A stretch of 64,000 bases of DNA, taken from the NCBI GenBank assembly GCA_035041965.1, contig JAPYMA010002343.1:1-64000 (forward strand). The letters are read 5' to 3'. Made by a program: the position numbers and the translations under genes. Source of the DNA: Anisakis pegreffii (taxonomy: Eukaryota; Nematoda; Chromadorea; Rhabditida; Anisakidae). This document shows, piece after piece, positions 14,368 through 27,500 of this stretch. Positions within the stretch are counted from its first letter, which is position 1; each line of letters begins with the position of its first letter. The notes below the pieces were generated by a model that ran no database searches, was not told the DNA's origin, and saw only the letters and a program-made list of their open reading frames with translations.

Positions 14368-14767
14368 TTATTTCATGCAAAAAAAGTCTTTCGGAGAAGT
14401 GAATTACTGTCAGAATATTCTTTGAGATGAATATCGTTTTACAAGTGATGAATCACTCGTCTTTGTTTCGAAAACATTTATTGCACTGTTTAATGAGCAC
14501 TTTTGTGGGTCATAAATTTATTTGGTTCGCTGTTAATTAACTCCCTCCAACAGATTTTGCGTTCAGTTCCAGTGAATGCCCGTGAATATCCCGGAATGTT
14601 GGTGCAAAATTTTAATCCTGTATGTGTAATAGGTTTTCTCGTCAGTGATTCGTAAGCCATCTCGAATAAACTAACTGATCGAGTTTATCTAATCAAGATT
14701 GGCCCCTTCAACCAGCAAAATTATCCAAATGTTCTTCTATTCTCTCATGAATGATATCATTCACTTC

Positions 14768-17553
14768 TCAAGCCCCTTCATCCGGATCAAGCTCATGATA
14801 TTCATAGTGCTCAAATTTGTGAGCGTGTGCCTTTCGCTTAGTTTGGATATCTGGAAAATAATGGTTGAAGAAAAGTGAAAAATCACAGATAATTTATTTT
14901 AAACTGAACTAATTATTTCCACTTCAACGACGTTTTTACATCAGTTGTGCGCATCTCAAGTCATCCATATCCACTAATGTTTTTTGCTTTATTTTCCAGC
15001 TGTTTTTTCTCCATCGTAAAACAATACCAGTTTCAGTCAGATATATCGTAAAATGAAAAAGCACTTTGAAATGCAATCGCCAGATGCAATCGGGTAAAAT
15101 GTTTGCTATGACATGCGCATTCGCACACTACGAGTATATTATATGTACTCGTATTGAATTGAATCCTGGATATTGAAATTCTGGATTTGTCTACGATGCA
15201 TTTCCTCATGCATATGTGTGTACATGTGTGGTGCATGCATCACGTTCACCTTATAAACAATTTCTAATATAAATTGTGGACAATGCATGTGACACATACA
15301 AGTGCGTGTGTTCTGCATTTCAGTTCACATTTCCTAACTACTAGCCGTATGACTCAGTCGTTATGCTTCCTATTTGATAAATTCACATTTCGTATTAATT
15401 CATGAAATAATGCCAATGGACCGTTAAAAGAATTGTTCGTAACGTCTGATGCGATGCCTTACAAATTTGACACGTAGAGCACATTTCTATAGCTTTTGCA
15501 TTGTCAATACTCATACACTCATGCGTTTTGCATACCTTTCATGTGCTCATGCTTACGGCTTATTTTGTTCCGTTTTCGCCATCAATGGTTGCACTATTCC
15601 GATAATTACCTTTCGCATTTTGCGTTTTCAATGCTTCTTTAGATGCATCGGTCTTTCTTTGAACGAATTTATCCTTTCAGCATCACTCCACGCAACATTT
15701 GCAATATTCATGATGCCCTTTTGTCCACAATAATGCTCACTCCGTGACAAATTTGCTGATCTCAGAAGATGTCAGTTTTTCACTCTTCTGGAAAGGATAT
15801 TCATTGAGTCACACATTTGTTCACTTATAATTTATTTATGAGACGTTCGTTCACTTATTCTAATTTTGAAATTATGTATGTGCAATGGAAATGTGCATTA
15901 ATATGAAGAAACGGTTTCTGTTCTCCGTTCCATCTGCTGAATAGCCAAAGAATAGATAATCCAGTTAAGCAGTCCACGCTTGATTCGAATTCGTATCCGA
16001 TAATAAGATCGCAACAAAGACTTTTGCAGAAAAAGGGATTAGCTTGTTGAATCACTTTTGAAGATCCGAATTTTCTCAACAATTGTTGTACTCGCTAACA
16101 CGTTTGTGTTTGTTTCCATCAAATTTGGCCGATTGCAATTGTTTGTTTGCCTCATTACCTCTCGCTTTCTCTCTCGGAAATTTTGGTATCCCATTGTAAG
16201 AAAAACTTTTTTGTGAATACCACTAATCTGATATGCATGTAGGCTTAAGGTTTTAACGTTTGATAATGGCACTGCGATACTGCTAAACAATTTCACGATT
16301 CAAAATCAAAAATGAACAACGTGTGCATGTGTTTGGATTTTGGATTAGTGATATCATATACGCAAAAGACATCAATGCATCAATGAATTGATGATCCAAA
16401 AATAAAGTGAACAAACGGGATAACGTGTGCTTTTTTATTTGTAGGTACTATGAGCAAACAGAACAGGGTTTTTGATGAAATTTTGTTTGTGTTTCATCAT
16501 AAGCTTACTTGCTTGCTAGCATTGAATCAGGACGTCGTTTCGAACACAAACACAACATGCTCTATGCGATGTATACAACATGCAGATGATACATATCCCA
16601 TGTAAATTTATATATGGCATGAATATAGTCATCATCATTCAACAAATGCACAACAACATTATTGGTATAGAGGTAAATGAAGAATAGCAATTGTACAAGC
16701 AGTATATTGCATGGTTATTTGCACACCTAGTGCCGTCGTCTATCATATCTTTATGCAAATGCATAATCTTCTCACATCGCTCACTCTTCTATGTTTCCAT
16801 CGTGTACTAATACGGTTTTCGATGGCTATATGACAGAAATGGATGGCCTCAAAGAAGCGGTGATTCTCATCATCACATAGTACTGCATGAATCAGTCCAT
16901 GAAACGCTAACAAATTATCTGTCCCTATAACAACAAATTGCGGTAATGATCGCTAGTCGGTCGCACATCAGACGAATGGCTCTGATGATCACAATATTAG
17001 ATCATGCAGCATTGTTTCGTCTGCTATCAGCAGTATTGTAGCGAATGATCATGAGAACGCGCGTGGTTGGGAATGCTCGAAAATGGGTATTATCGATTGA
17101 AGTAATGATCGAGTTCGGGAATACGGGGAATTCGGTGCATACGGAAATAGCGGTAGTTGCTTCGATTGTGCAAAGTGCTTTGAGTCGTAATTTGTATTTG
17201 TATTCATCTGTTCTAAATCAAGAATCGAATCTATTTTATTGCTTATTTCATGTTTTATGTTTGCATAATCGCGTGATTTCGTCCACAATTTGCGCACTTC
17301 TTTACGCCGATCAGCCAGCCGTAAACCACGAAATAGGTTGAAATAAAATCGCTACTGAAGTCATTCATTCCGCCTGCTAGCATCATGCTCATTCCACTGC
17401 TCTGATTTTTGCCTTACCTATTATATCACAATCGTTATTTGAAGATGTTCCATATTTGGCCTTTATTTTGCTCGATAGCAGTGAATACGATTTTGATAAT
17501 TGCTTTGTCACCTTACTTGTTGTGACCTTCGTTTGTGCAGTACCCTTGTACGT
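14768..17553 (-). CDS. candidate 3' end of a multi-exon gene, unknown
   Basis: A short terminal exon at 14850-14768 follows a strong acceptor (CATTATTTTCCAG) and encodes 26 charged residues ending HELDPDEGA before TGA; it must be entered in phase 1. A compatible exon body upstream at 17553-17418 is rich in Lys, Ser and Thr (for example SKSYSLLSSKIKAKYG) and ends at a GTAAGG donor in phase 1, so the two can be joined across an intron of 2.57 kb. Another protein-like minus-strand frame lies between them at about 17350-17048, with a run of Arg, Lys and Asp residues (RGLRLADRRKEVRKL) like a c membrane-proximal tail. I cannot order these pieces, find a 5' end or name a family. Confidence 0.22.
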
Positions 17554-17599
17554 TTAGACATATAACCTCATCCGCATTATGCTAACGCATGTTCAGACA

Positions 17600-20500
17600 T
17601 GAACGCTACGAAAATATCGTTGATCTGTTTGACATGTTCTTCATTCCCCAGATGAATGTGATCATGGTGACCTTATCCTTAGTGCTGCTGCTGCTCTATT
17701 TGTCAGTCGTTTTTCCTCTTTGTATTGATCATTCTCTAACAGTGGGTTATTCCTATTCAATTAGATCAACTAATATTCCTACGTTTTTCAACCCTTTCCG
17801 GAAGTAGTAGGCGTGCTAGACGTTTTTTTTAGAAATTGAATAATTTGAGAATCATTACCTTGCATCAATTGCTTGTTTATGTTTCATTAGTTTCATCACG
17901 TCAATCATTTATGACAAATGAATATTTTTGGGTTCGATTTCAACATTGTTCAGTGAGCAGTTAAACATCATTATCTCTAGCGTAAATAAACCCGGCTTAT
18001 TTTATCATCGCTTATCAACTTCATTGCTCTCACTTTTTATCTTCCCTCTTACTCAACCGATGATGAAATTCACTTCACTAGAAAAAGTGTAAGTAACAAA
18101 ATGCCTATTTTAGATGCCCACTCAAATGTCCGTTCAGATTCAGTTAGTATCATCAGTACTTAAGCAGTATATCACATACTCATAATGAATGAATTCGTCA
18201 TGCAGCAGAACTTTTTGAATCTATTCCGCAATACTTTGCTTGTTGACTTATAAGGAATGATTAAGATGAATGTTTACTGTGATGCAGTCCAATATGATAG
18301 CATATCACTCAATCATATCATATGATTTTTATTGCTTTCACTTTCTTATCACTCAGTGTGATAGCTTGATATACGCTGTCAAGCTGTCATGGTTTCTGTT
18401 TGACTATTGACTTGCTTGACTACCGGTAAGGTTGAGCTATAAGCTGATTTAAGGCAGCATTTATCTTTGAGTAAATGCCAGACGATTTCACATCCGAGCC
18501 TATCGCTCACCCGAGTTTGTGGCTTTCCTGAGCACAAACACTCGCCTCGATGGAGTGAACTTGTAGTTGAATTTCAAACCAACAAGCTTTTTTTCATTTC
18601 ATGTTTTCTTCATGAATGATTTAGCACTTATTGATCAGACGGAATTACGAGATGATACTGCGGAGTAGTCGAATCTGAGCTTTAAAAACGTGTTTTTATG
18701 GTACCAGAAAAAATAATACATTCTACAGAATATGTTCGCCGTTCGTGAATGAATTTTAATGAATCTTTTGTCTCATTTTTGGTGGTTCAATTCTGAATTT
18801 GAGTTTCCACATTCAGCACATGAAAGGTATTGTGTGATAGTCGCGCGATTTTGAACAAAAAACTCCTGCAAACTCAATATATCAGCCGTTGAATTGAATG
18901 GTAAAATATTTTTTTGGAGGCTGGAACATATGGAAATGAATTATTTGTTGCTGTTGATTCAGAAAATGATAATGGAATTGGACACTGGAAAAAAGGTGGA
19001 AACTAGCCTGTTTTCGAGTTGAAAAGCCGTTGACAATGGTTTGATCAGATAAACTTTGCGCGATGAATGAAATTTATCGATCAGAAGTGTTGCGCGTCAT
19101 CAGCGTTCAATTGCGCAAAAACTGGTTTTCGCGTTGTGATGTTTGCAACGATATTGAGTTTTGCTGAAAATTAAATTCAAATTTTGATCCATTCATTCAT
19201 TTGATTTATCTTCTTATAGTTAGACACCTCTATCGCTTCTACTCGAAAACTCAAAGTACTTTAGGTTTGCTTGATTTGGCTGAAGTTATGACGTTTAACC
19301 TTGCGGAAAAATTTTCTCAGGAAATTTCTTCAGCATACGAAAGGATTTGCTTCATTCGGTTGTTCACAATTAAGAATTTTTTCTTGCGAGTGTTTTGAAT
19401 TGTGATCAAGCGAGGAACTCTGAAAAATCGATTTTTTTGAAAAATCCGGCAGTTTCCAGCGAACAAATGGACCGCGAACGTTTGTGTTGGGTTTTACTGA
19501 TAGTGAGACGGCAAAATAATATTTTGAGATAAGATCTTATAATTAGAGATCGTTATCAGTTTTTGACAAACTGGTTGAAAATATAATGCGTTGTGTCCTT
19601 TCCTCTTTTGTTCTCCATCTCCTAGAGCGCATTGAATATCGAATTGTTCTCGGGATCTCTTTGAATCGAATGCTCCAATCGTGATCTGTTGATGTTTGCT
19701 TTCGGATAGTTTTAATCAGTGAGGAAATTCTGTAATTGTGAGAATGCGAATGTTATATCATCCTGGAATGCTACATTCATTTTTTCCTCTATCTGCAATA
19801 TTACATTCATTTTCGCTTCTTGAATTCACTCTTTGAAACTGGAGCAATTGGATAATTTCGTCTAGTTTTCAATTTACTTTCAGCCCTCAGAATGTCTCCA
19901 TTAGTCTTTTCATTTGTTAAAATATGCTCGCTGTTTTTAGCTTGTAAGCAGTTTTTCGTTGGCAGTGGTGTTGTATGTCCGAGCGGGGCTTTTATCGCTA
20001 TTAAAAACAAAGTATCAGCGAGAACGTTAATGTGTTTTTTGAACACAACTCGATGAATGCTTACGTTGTGTGGTTTTAAGAGATTGCCATAGCACATACA
20101 CAATACAGATTAAGAATTCATACGAATTTTCAATTTATTCAAATGCGTATTCTCATTATCTCGATCACATTTCGCAATTTGTTTTTTAAAACACAGACAG
20201 CACTATGCAAACGCTACGTTGCATCTGCTGGTAGACAATAACCCAAAAAATATCAGAGCCAAAAAAAACTTCCGAAAAATTTTGATTTTTTTGATAATCT
20301 CTCTGATATTTTCATGTTGTTTGCATTATACATATGCTGAATGCATTGTGCGCACACGACATTCTGCGCTTTTCGTAAAACCATGTTCAAAATCGGTGAG
20401 GGAATCGGAGTCATAAAATTTTCAAAAAGTAAAATTTTTCTTTAGCGAGGTTGGGGAAACCTCTTGGTGATAATCTTGAGCAGTTGAAATCAGTGACATG

Positions 20501-22030
20501 AAAGTGCAGAATCCAGAATTGAGATTGCTGAAAATTGGTGTATGCTGAAATGAATTCCATATGAAATGATCAATTGCGTATACTCGGAACCTTTGCATGA
20601 ATTTCGTCGGCGATAAACTTTGTTCAGGTAAATGTTTAATGACTTTACCGTAGCACTTATGCTTGACAATGAGATAAACTTCCCTGAGATAAATGAGATA
20701 AATTTTTCCATTCTGATCAAAGAATTTCTAAAATTGTTCAAGGAAAGATTTTCAAATTTGAAACGTCTTCTAGTCAACTTTATAAACCTTTTTGTCCATT
20801 ATTGAAATGTTGAAGTTGAGTGGCAGTCAATGCTGACGGGTGTGTGCATACGTGACCTTCAGTTGCCATCAGCTCATTTCAATTCATTTGTGAATGGCGC
20901 CATGCAAATGATTTCATAAGACATTGATCACTTGAAACGATAATTTCATTAGGACGTTTTGTTTGGTTCATTTCGCTGCTTCTTTGATGAACAGGCGCTG
21001 GCTGCTTCGTGAACTGCTTCCGAGCACCCGTACAATCGCAATACCACCATCACATTTTTCCAGTTATCTAGATTTATGACATTTTTACATGGACTTCAGA
21101 GGAAGTATCGATTTGTTTTTCATTTTCGTTCAACTCAGCTCAGTTCAGCTTAACTGTGTCGCAGTCATAATCGCAGGATTAGCAGTAAATTATTGTTTGC
21201 TTTTATCTAGCTTTCTACCATTGTTTAGATCATTTAGAGTTGAAGATTGCGAGAATTTCTGTCGATATGAACGGAGCATTTGTGACGAGACAGAATGGTG
21301 ATGGTGACTGTGCAACGAGGACACTTTGCACAATTGCATTTTGCACTATCAAGTTTATTAATAATAAGTTTAACAATAATAATCGTATGAATGGGTTCGT
21401 TGGTTTTTTGAAGTGTTTTCGAGTCAATGAGTGCACTGAATAAATTTACTTTGAAGAAGTGCTTTCGTAAATCGCTATTTGCATTCGTATTCATTTGCGT
21501 TTTTTTGCCGTGTCAATCGTCAATCAATCGCTTAACTCACAATGTAATATGTTCGTTCACTTGTTTGTTTGTTTGTTTGCGAACAATTTTTGTGTGTAAT
21601 CTAACGTTTTTAACTGGATACTTGTTCGCATTTTTCTCGTGACTTCACCCTTTCATGGACCAGTTATTGTGAGTGCCTTTTATTGCGAGTGCTAGATCAG
21701 CAGCATCGAATAACCCACTGAACTATTATTATTATTGTGGTCACAATTGCGTCGTTACTAAATTCTGTTTGTAAAAGCTGAATATGCAAGGAAGTTTTCA
21801 TTGAGGACCCGAATTCCCCGAACATTTTATTAGTATCCAATGTTCAGGCTGTGCCTGTTATGGAAAACTGTTGAACAGATTAATATTTGCTCAGATGTCA
21901 GTATTGTTCACTGCACACGTCTCCTTGGAACACCTTACTTTGCCATTAATTTTTGTTTCGCCGTGAATCGCTAATTTTTGATAGCAGTTTTCTCGGTGAA
22001 TAAGCGTGATTGGTTGGGTTCCCTTCTTAG
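17600..22030. other. no supported gene; scattered exon-like frames
   Basis: Several frames look protein-like, including a minus-strand one near 20001-19883 preceded by the acceptor-like TTTGTTTTTAATAG. On the plus strand, an ATG at about 17652 follows CATTCCCCAG and opens a very hydrophobic stretch. None could be chained to neighbours with matching phase, and alternatives exist on the opposite strand. I see no repeats or RNA genes here. Confidence 0.35.
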
Positions 22031-24031
22031 GACGTGTTCAGTAAGGTTCTTGTTGAAGGCGATTCCGCACGAGCGATCTCTAACGAAGGAATTGAAAAAA
22101 AAGAAGACGTGTGGACTTATCGTCGCATAAAACACGGTTCGAATTGTTGACATTGTATTCTTGGTGTTATTACTTCAATGATGGCAGATAATTCAACAGC
22201 ATTGGAGACAACATTCTGTTCATCTCATTTTATGACAATTGTGTACAATTAATATTACCAGTAGTTATTCAAATGAATATTATCGTACATTATCATACAA
22301 ACTTGTTTACGGAAAGCATTACACCTGCTGCCTAACCACAATAATAATAATACCGACGATAACAATGACTCTATTGTTCGCACTCTATAGGCACCCCTCC
22401 AAAATTCGCTTCCAATTCAATGAAAAATCCAATTTATTCTTTATTTGCTATCAAATTCTCTCCTAATTAATGACAAGTTGATTTCTTACTGTGAAGTATC
22501 ATTCCATTTCACCACTGAAATGGTTAACACCGCATTCCTCAGCAGCAGGACAACCTTCCAGGAAAGGTAGCGGAATATCTCCTTTGATGAAGATTATCTG
22601 TCTCAAAAAGCAGTTTCTCCATATTTTCCAACGAAATCTTTGCGTCAAGACTGAGAGAGAAGAATTCCTTCTAGATTCCCAATCGAAACTTCTAAGCGAG
22701 AATTTCTGTTCACATTTCTTGTCCCCAGGTTTGCCTAGCATACTTGAGACTGCTGACGTATTCAAGCCGGCTGTCCAGTGAAACAATTTTAATCGAGCGC
22801 AGTTTCAGTCGAACTCAGTAAGCGCCATGAACAAACACTTTTTTGGATGTATTATACTTTGAAATCGCACGCTTCTTGTTTGCTGATTGTGAGTGTCTGT
22901 TCGGGCGTAAAAGACTATGGTTTCGTTCAAAGCACGCACTCTTCTTTTGCGTAGTGCTTGAAGATCTGATCCGTAAGTATCCATAAGTAATCAGGCTTTT
23001 TTCAGGCCATACTAACCCGTAATCCATCAATTTCATCCGTTACTGTCTTGAGAAATCAATCAATCATCACTAGCCATATGCCTTCTGTTAGTTCACAGTA
23101 CTGAGGAAACATAATTTGTCAAATAGTGCGACGTTGGAGTTGGTGATACGCTTGGTTGAAAATCTGCTATTTAATATCTTTTGGAAAACGTTATTCTTGT
23201 TGGAATTTTTGATTGGATGTGTGACGAGCAATGACTCAGACAATGTGCAATATTCCGTGTATATTAACAAGCATTCAACCGTATCAAATCAAGAATTTGC
23301 ACTGGCAGACGGTAAGTTTTGTGCATAAAACAGACGCAGATGGTGAATGCGTGTAATATTTGGTGACATCTGTCATTGTCTATTAATATTACTATACATA
23401 TCTAATGATCATCGCAGCATTGATGAATGATTGACACTATCACAAATGTTTCATTGATTGATCAGTATCAGCCATACTATAGGCTCAGTGAATCAATACT
23501 GATCACAACATTCGCTTGAGCTCACTCATAGTTTCGTTCGTAGAAGTTGGTTTAGTAGTTTGATACGCTCTTATTATATCATTAATAGATTTTAAGTACG
23601 TTTCATTGACATCTGTATTCAGCATTTGGACAAACTGTATTTATTGTTCACTGAATATGTTAGCAACTATAATAATTTGTGCATGATTTTATGAGGTACA
23701 TTTGTTAGTGTGTACTTATAAGTTCATTTGGCATTTTTATCCATTTTTTCAAGATTTAAACTGCTCTATTGCAAATATCGTTGCTGATATTGAAATATCT
23801 ATGCGAGTGCATTTATTTTCGTTAGTGATTGTTGCTTCGAGTTTTCCAAAAAAATTTATTTGGACAATTTTTTTGTTTGTACTGGCACTTGAAGTGTTAC
23901 AGTTTTTTGAAATGAATAGATTGTGCAAATTTCATTTTATGGGTGAGCTGCTGTGATTTTTTGACTGTAATCTCATCTTTTGACGTTTAGGGTCTAGGGT
24001 TATCGAGGACTTTCTAGTTCGGATCCAGTGA
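22031..24031 (+). CDS. candidate membrane protein, C-terminal four exons
   Basis: Four plus-strand exons join in consistent phase 1: 22031-22136 (after CCCTTCTTAG), 23099-23311 (ends at a perfect GTAAGT donor), 23754-23942 (after a long pyrimidine tract ending TTTTTTCAAG, donor GTGAGC) and 23991-24031 (stop TGA). The last intron is only 48 bp. The joined 182-codon product has a charged N-terminal part (EKKEDVWTYRRIKH), a hydrophobic segment around LLFNIFWKTLFLLEFLIG, a polar loop with potential N-glycosylation sites, and a second hydrophobic segment around FIWTIFLFVLALEVL. The tail ends VIEDFLVRIQ. This suggests at least two membrane passes. I do not recognise the family and the 5' end is unknown. 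An opposing minus-strand frame near 22990-22810 also looks coding, which lowers my confidence. Pellino begins 519 bp downstream on the same strand. Confidence 0.33.
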
Positions 24032-24549
24032 GCTCGTACTGGAACATTAAAGTTTAATTAAACAGAGCGGTGATGGCGCTGTTTGCGATTGTTCGACGGT
24101 TTTAAAAAATTATTGATGCTCTCGAATGTTCCTCGGAAAAAATTTCGATATTCGGCAGTTTCAAGGATATGCAACTATGAGATTTCTGTCATGATCACAT
24201 TCATGACGCGTTACTTCCATTAATCTTGCACGAATATTCCTTGAAATATCGCTCTCTGTTCATGTCGTTCTTCCAAATCTCCGTTTCTGCGAAGCGCCCT
24301 TTTACAGGGATGTTCATTATTGTTACTGTTTTGAGGTTTAAATCAATTTATGAGCAATAAATTTCAGGTTGGAATGCGTTCAGTGAAGGTTGCACGTGTA
24401 CAAAATTAACTACTCATTTGGCTAATCGAAGCAACTTACAACACCTATCTCTGTGCTATTTTCGTCTAATCGCCTTTCAATTGAACGCTATTCCGACAGT
24501 GAGGATTTCAAGCAAACGTGATTCGAGTGATTGACTGTTCATAGCTAGA

Positions 24550-27500
24550 ATGAAGCCATCAGTAATTGACGAAGATACATCAACAGCACTCGAAAATACA
24601 CCCAACAACAACGATAATCGTATTGAATGCAAAAATGGTGACGGTCTCACCGTGACGTCTCTTGACGACAGTGACACGTGCAAATACGGTGAACTTATCT
24701 TACTCGGGTTTGTTTTACAATTTCACGAGATCATTTTCAATCATCTGCACCAGTTTAACAAAACTGTGCTCAAATTTCATCTATCAATCCGGTCACAGAT
24801 TCGAGATCATTTATATCCGGTCACAGCTTCGAGATCATTTATAAATTAAATTATCGAAGTGTCCTTAAATATCCGGTCACAGTTTCTATTTCGGTGAGCA
24901 GAAAGAAATTCCGTGGAGAACTGGAAGTTTAGAATGAATCTGATCTGGTTAAGTCAATCCAAACCACATCAGATTCATTCTAAATTTCCAGGAAAGTTTT
25001 CATCTATTCAGTTTATAAATTACTATTTGTTCTGTGTAATTGCCTTTTCGAGATCATTTATAAGTTACTATCTGCTAAATGTAATCGCTCGTGTGCGACT
25101 CAATTTTGGCGTACCGACCGTGCTCTTGAATTCAATGATTTGGTTAAGTCAGTCAGCGATCCACATTTTTTGGATTAGTTTTAGACGGATTTGTGGATTT
25201 CGTGGGGTCATGTGGGCCGTATTTGTAGAATTCATGCGAAGTGAAGGTATCTCAGTTCAAGACAGCTGATCAGCTTCGATCATCTAGTTGCTTTTGACAT
25301 ATCTTTTGAATGTTCAGATACAATGGATCTCAAGAAAGTGGACGAAGTAATTCACACGGCCGAAAACATCGTTCTAAAATGGCTCTTACTAGACGTGCGA
25401 TGGGCAATGGCATCAAGAAAGGTGCCAGTAAATCAGTTAACATACCTCCAAGGCAAACCGAGGTTTGAATTTGGTTATTGTTTGTAGGATTTCCTTCGTT
25501 TCTTCTTAAAGTTAAGGTGGTCTTGAAAAACACGATCATTACAAAATTTATTGCCAGAAACATATCAAACAACTCAATTTGCAGGCAGTTCTTGACTCAT
25601 CAAGGCACGTTGTCTCGTACTCGTATCATCGAACACATGCCGTTATTGTCGAATATACACCCGACCCATCGAAAGATATGTTCCAGGTTCGTTCTTTTCT
25701 TTGGTATTCTCCAGGCGATTACAGTGTGAAGCGAAACTGATTGGGAATTTATAATATCAGTGATATAGTATGAATAGTTAATCGATCACCTCTTTTACTT
25801 TTTCTTCATAAAAGTGAGATTGAGCTCATGAACAACTTTATCTCTGTGTACTAATTGTGTTGATCGATCGGTCATACTTTTTGTCAGGCACTAAGGAAGG
25901 AGTTCATCGAGAATTGTTCATTAATACGCGGTGTTTTCTTTTGTAGGTGGGGCGTTCATCCGAGGAACAAATCGATTTTACAATTGTCGATACATGGCTA
26001 GCTGCTGGTTCAAATATTGTCCTCTCTCCAGGTTTGCCGATTTCGATCGTTTAAGAAATTTCGTTATTCGTTCATTTTCAAGCGATGTTTTGATTGGATT
26101 TTCTTCGAAATGTTCTCAGTTCTGAATAAAAGTATTGGACGAAATGAATGTTGATGGTGTACTGACGTTTGATGATAAATCTGGATCCGTACTGAGTATT
26201 CATTGGAGTATTCGTACAGGACGCGTTATGAGGATCTTAATGAAATTTAAGCAGGCAACAGTTTGGCGGCACAGCGTATGCTTCGTACACCGAACGGAGT
26301 TGATGTGATAGGTCAACGACCAATATCGTCGACGATCAGTCGATATGCTTGTCGAATAATAATTGATCGTGATCAGCCACATACGGCACGCCTTTATGCA
26401 GCCGGTTTCGACACCTCCAGAAATATTTTCCTTGGTGTTAGTTTTGGTTTTCCTCACTTGAATCGTGCTCTCCGCAAAATTCCTTTTGGATTCTTTTCAA
26501 TAAGTTATTCTTGAAAACTCATATCGAATTGGTCATTTGCTTGCAGAAATATAGACTTTGAAATGTTTGTCGAATGGTTAGTGAAATGTTTGGATTATTG
26601 CTCATTTGAGAGAAATGAATTCTACGAGATTTCCAGCCGGAAAGTTGTTTTCTATCGTACGACAAAGTCGAACAAATAGTTATTCAGGAAAAAGCAACAA
26701 AATGGACGAAAAAGAACGGCGAAGTGGATGGTCTGACGACAAATGGAATACTAATCCTTAACCCGCATGCATTTAAGGAACGGGTTGGTATTAGCTGTCT
26801 ATTAGTCTTTCGTGTTATCGACCGTTTTCAGTTTTGAAGCATACAGAAAAGAAGTGTTACAAGTGTGAAAGATGTTTCTTATGTTGTGTTTCACTTCGTT
26901 CGATATTTGGAACTAATTTTATTGTGATGGTGTTGTTGACTTACGAACTATTGTAAAAGTTTTTACCCCTAAAAGTTTCCTTCACCTCTTCGACACTAAT
27001 TGATCAAAAAGTGTGTTTTGTTTACTGATGTAAAGTCAATCTGAATTAGTGAAAGTTTAGGACGAGAACGCTGACTATGAACACTGTAAGCAGATGTACG
27101 TTTGGAGAGAGGTTTCAGTTGACGGAGATATTTATCGTCTGCGTGAGACGCGTTCATCGACGAAACGTGGCGATCTGGCAATCGGTGAATCCAATGAATT
27201 ACAGGTGAATTTTGGTTTGAATGTGCACAAATGAGTCGGAATTTTCGAATTACTGAGCGTTTTTGAGTTGAGTGAATGGAAATTGAGTTGATTATAAATG
27301 GCGAGAGGTTAGTTGATGAATGAGAAAGCATATTCAGGATGGAACACTGATTGATTTATGCGGTGCGACGTTGCTGTGGCGAACAGCCGAAGGTCTTGCA
27401 AAGAGTCCGTCACGAATTGAACTCGAATTGAGGTTGGTTGTTTGTATGCATTCAGTTAGTTGAACTACTGGAATAGCAGTGGGTTTATCGACGATGCGAT

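Noticed and set aside
17910..17960. GGTTCGATTTC resembling a tRNA B box
   Set aside because: No A box, acceptor stem or cloverleaf can be drawn around it.
22499..22786. Exon-like frames on both strands with donor- and acceptor-like ends
   Set aside because: At least three frames could be read as exons, so strand and frame cannot be chosen from the sequence.
22810..22990. Minus-strand 59-codon ATG frame and an opposing plus-strand frame ending at GTAAGTAT
   Set aside because: The plus-strand frame lacks an acceptor and the minus-strand one lacks a continuation; they contradict each other.
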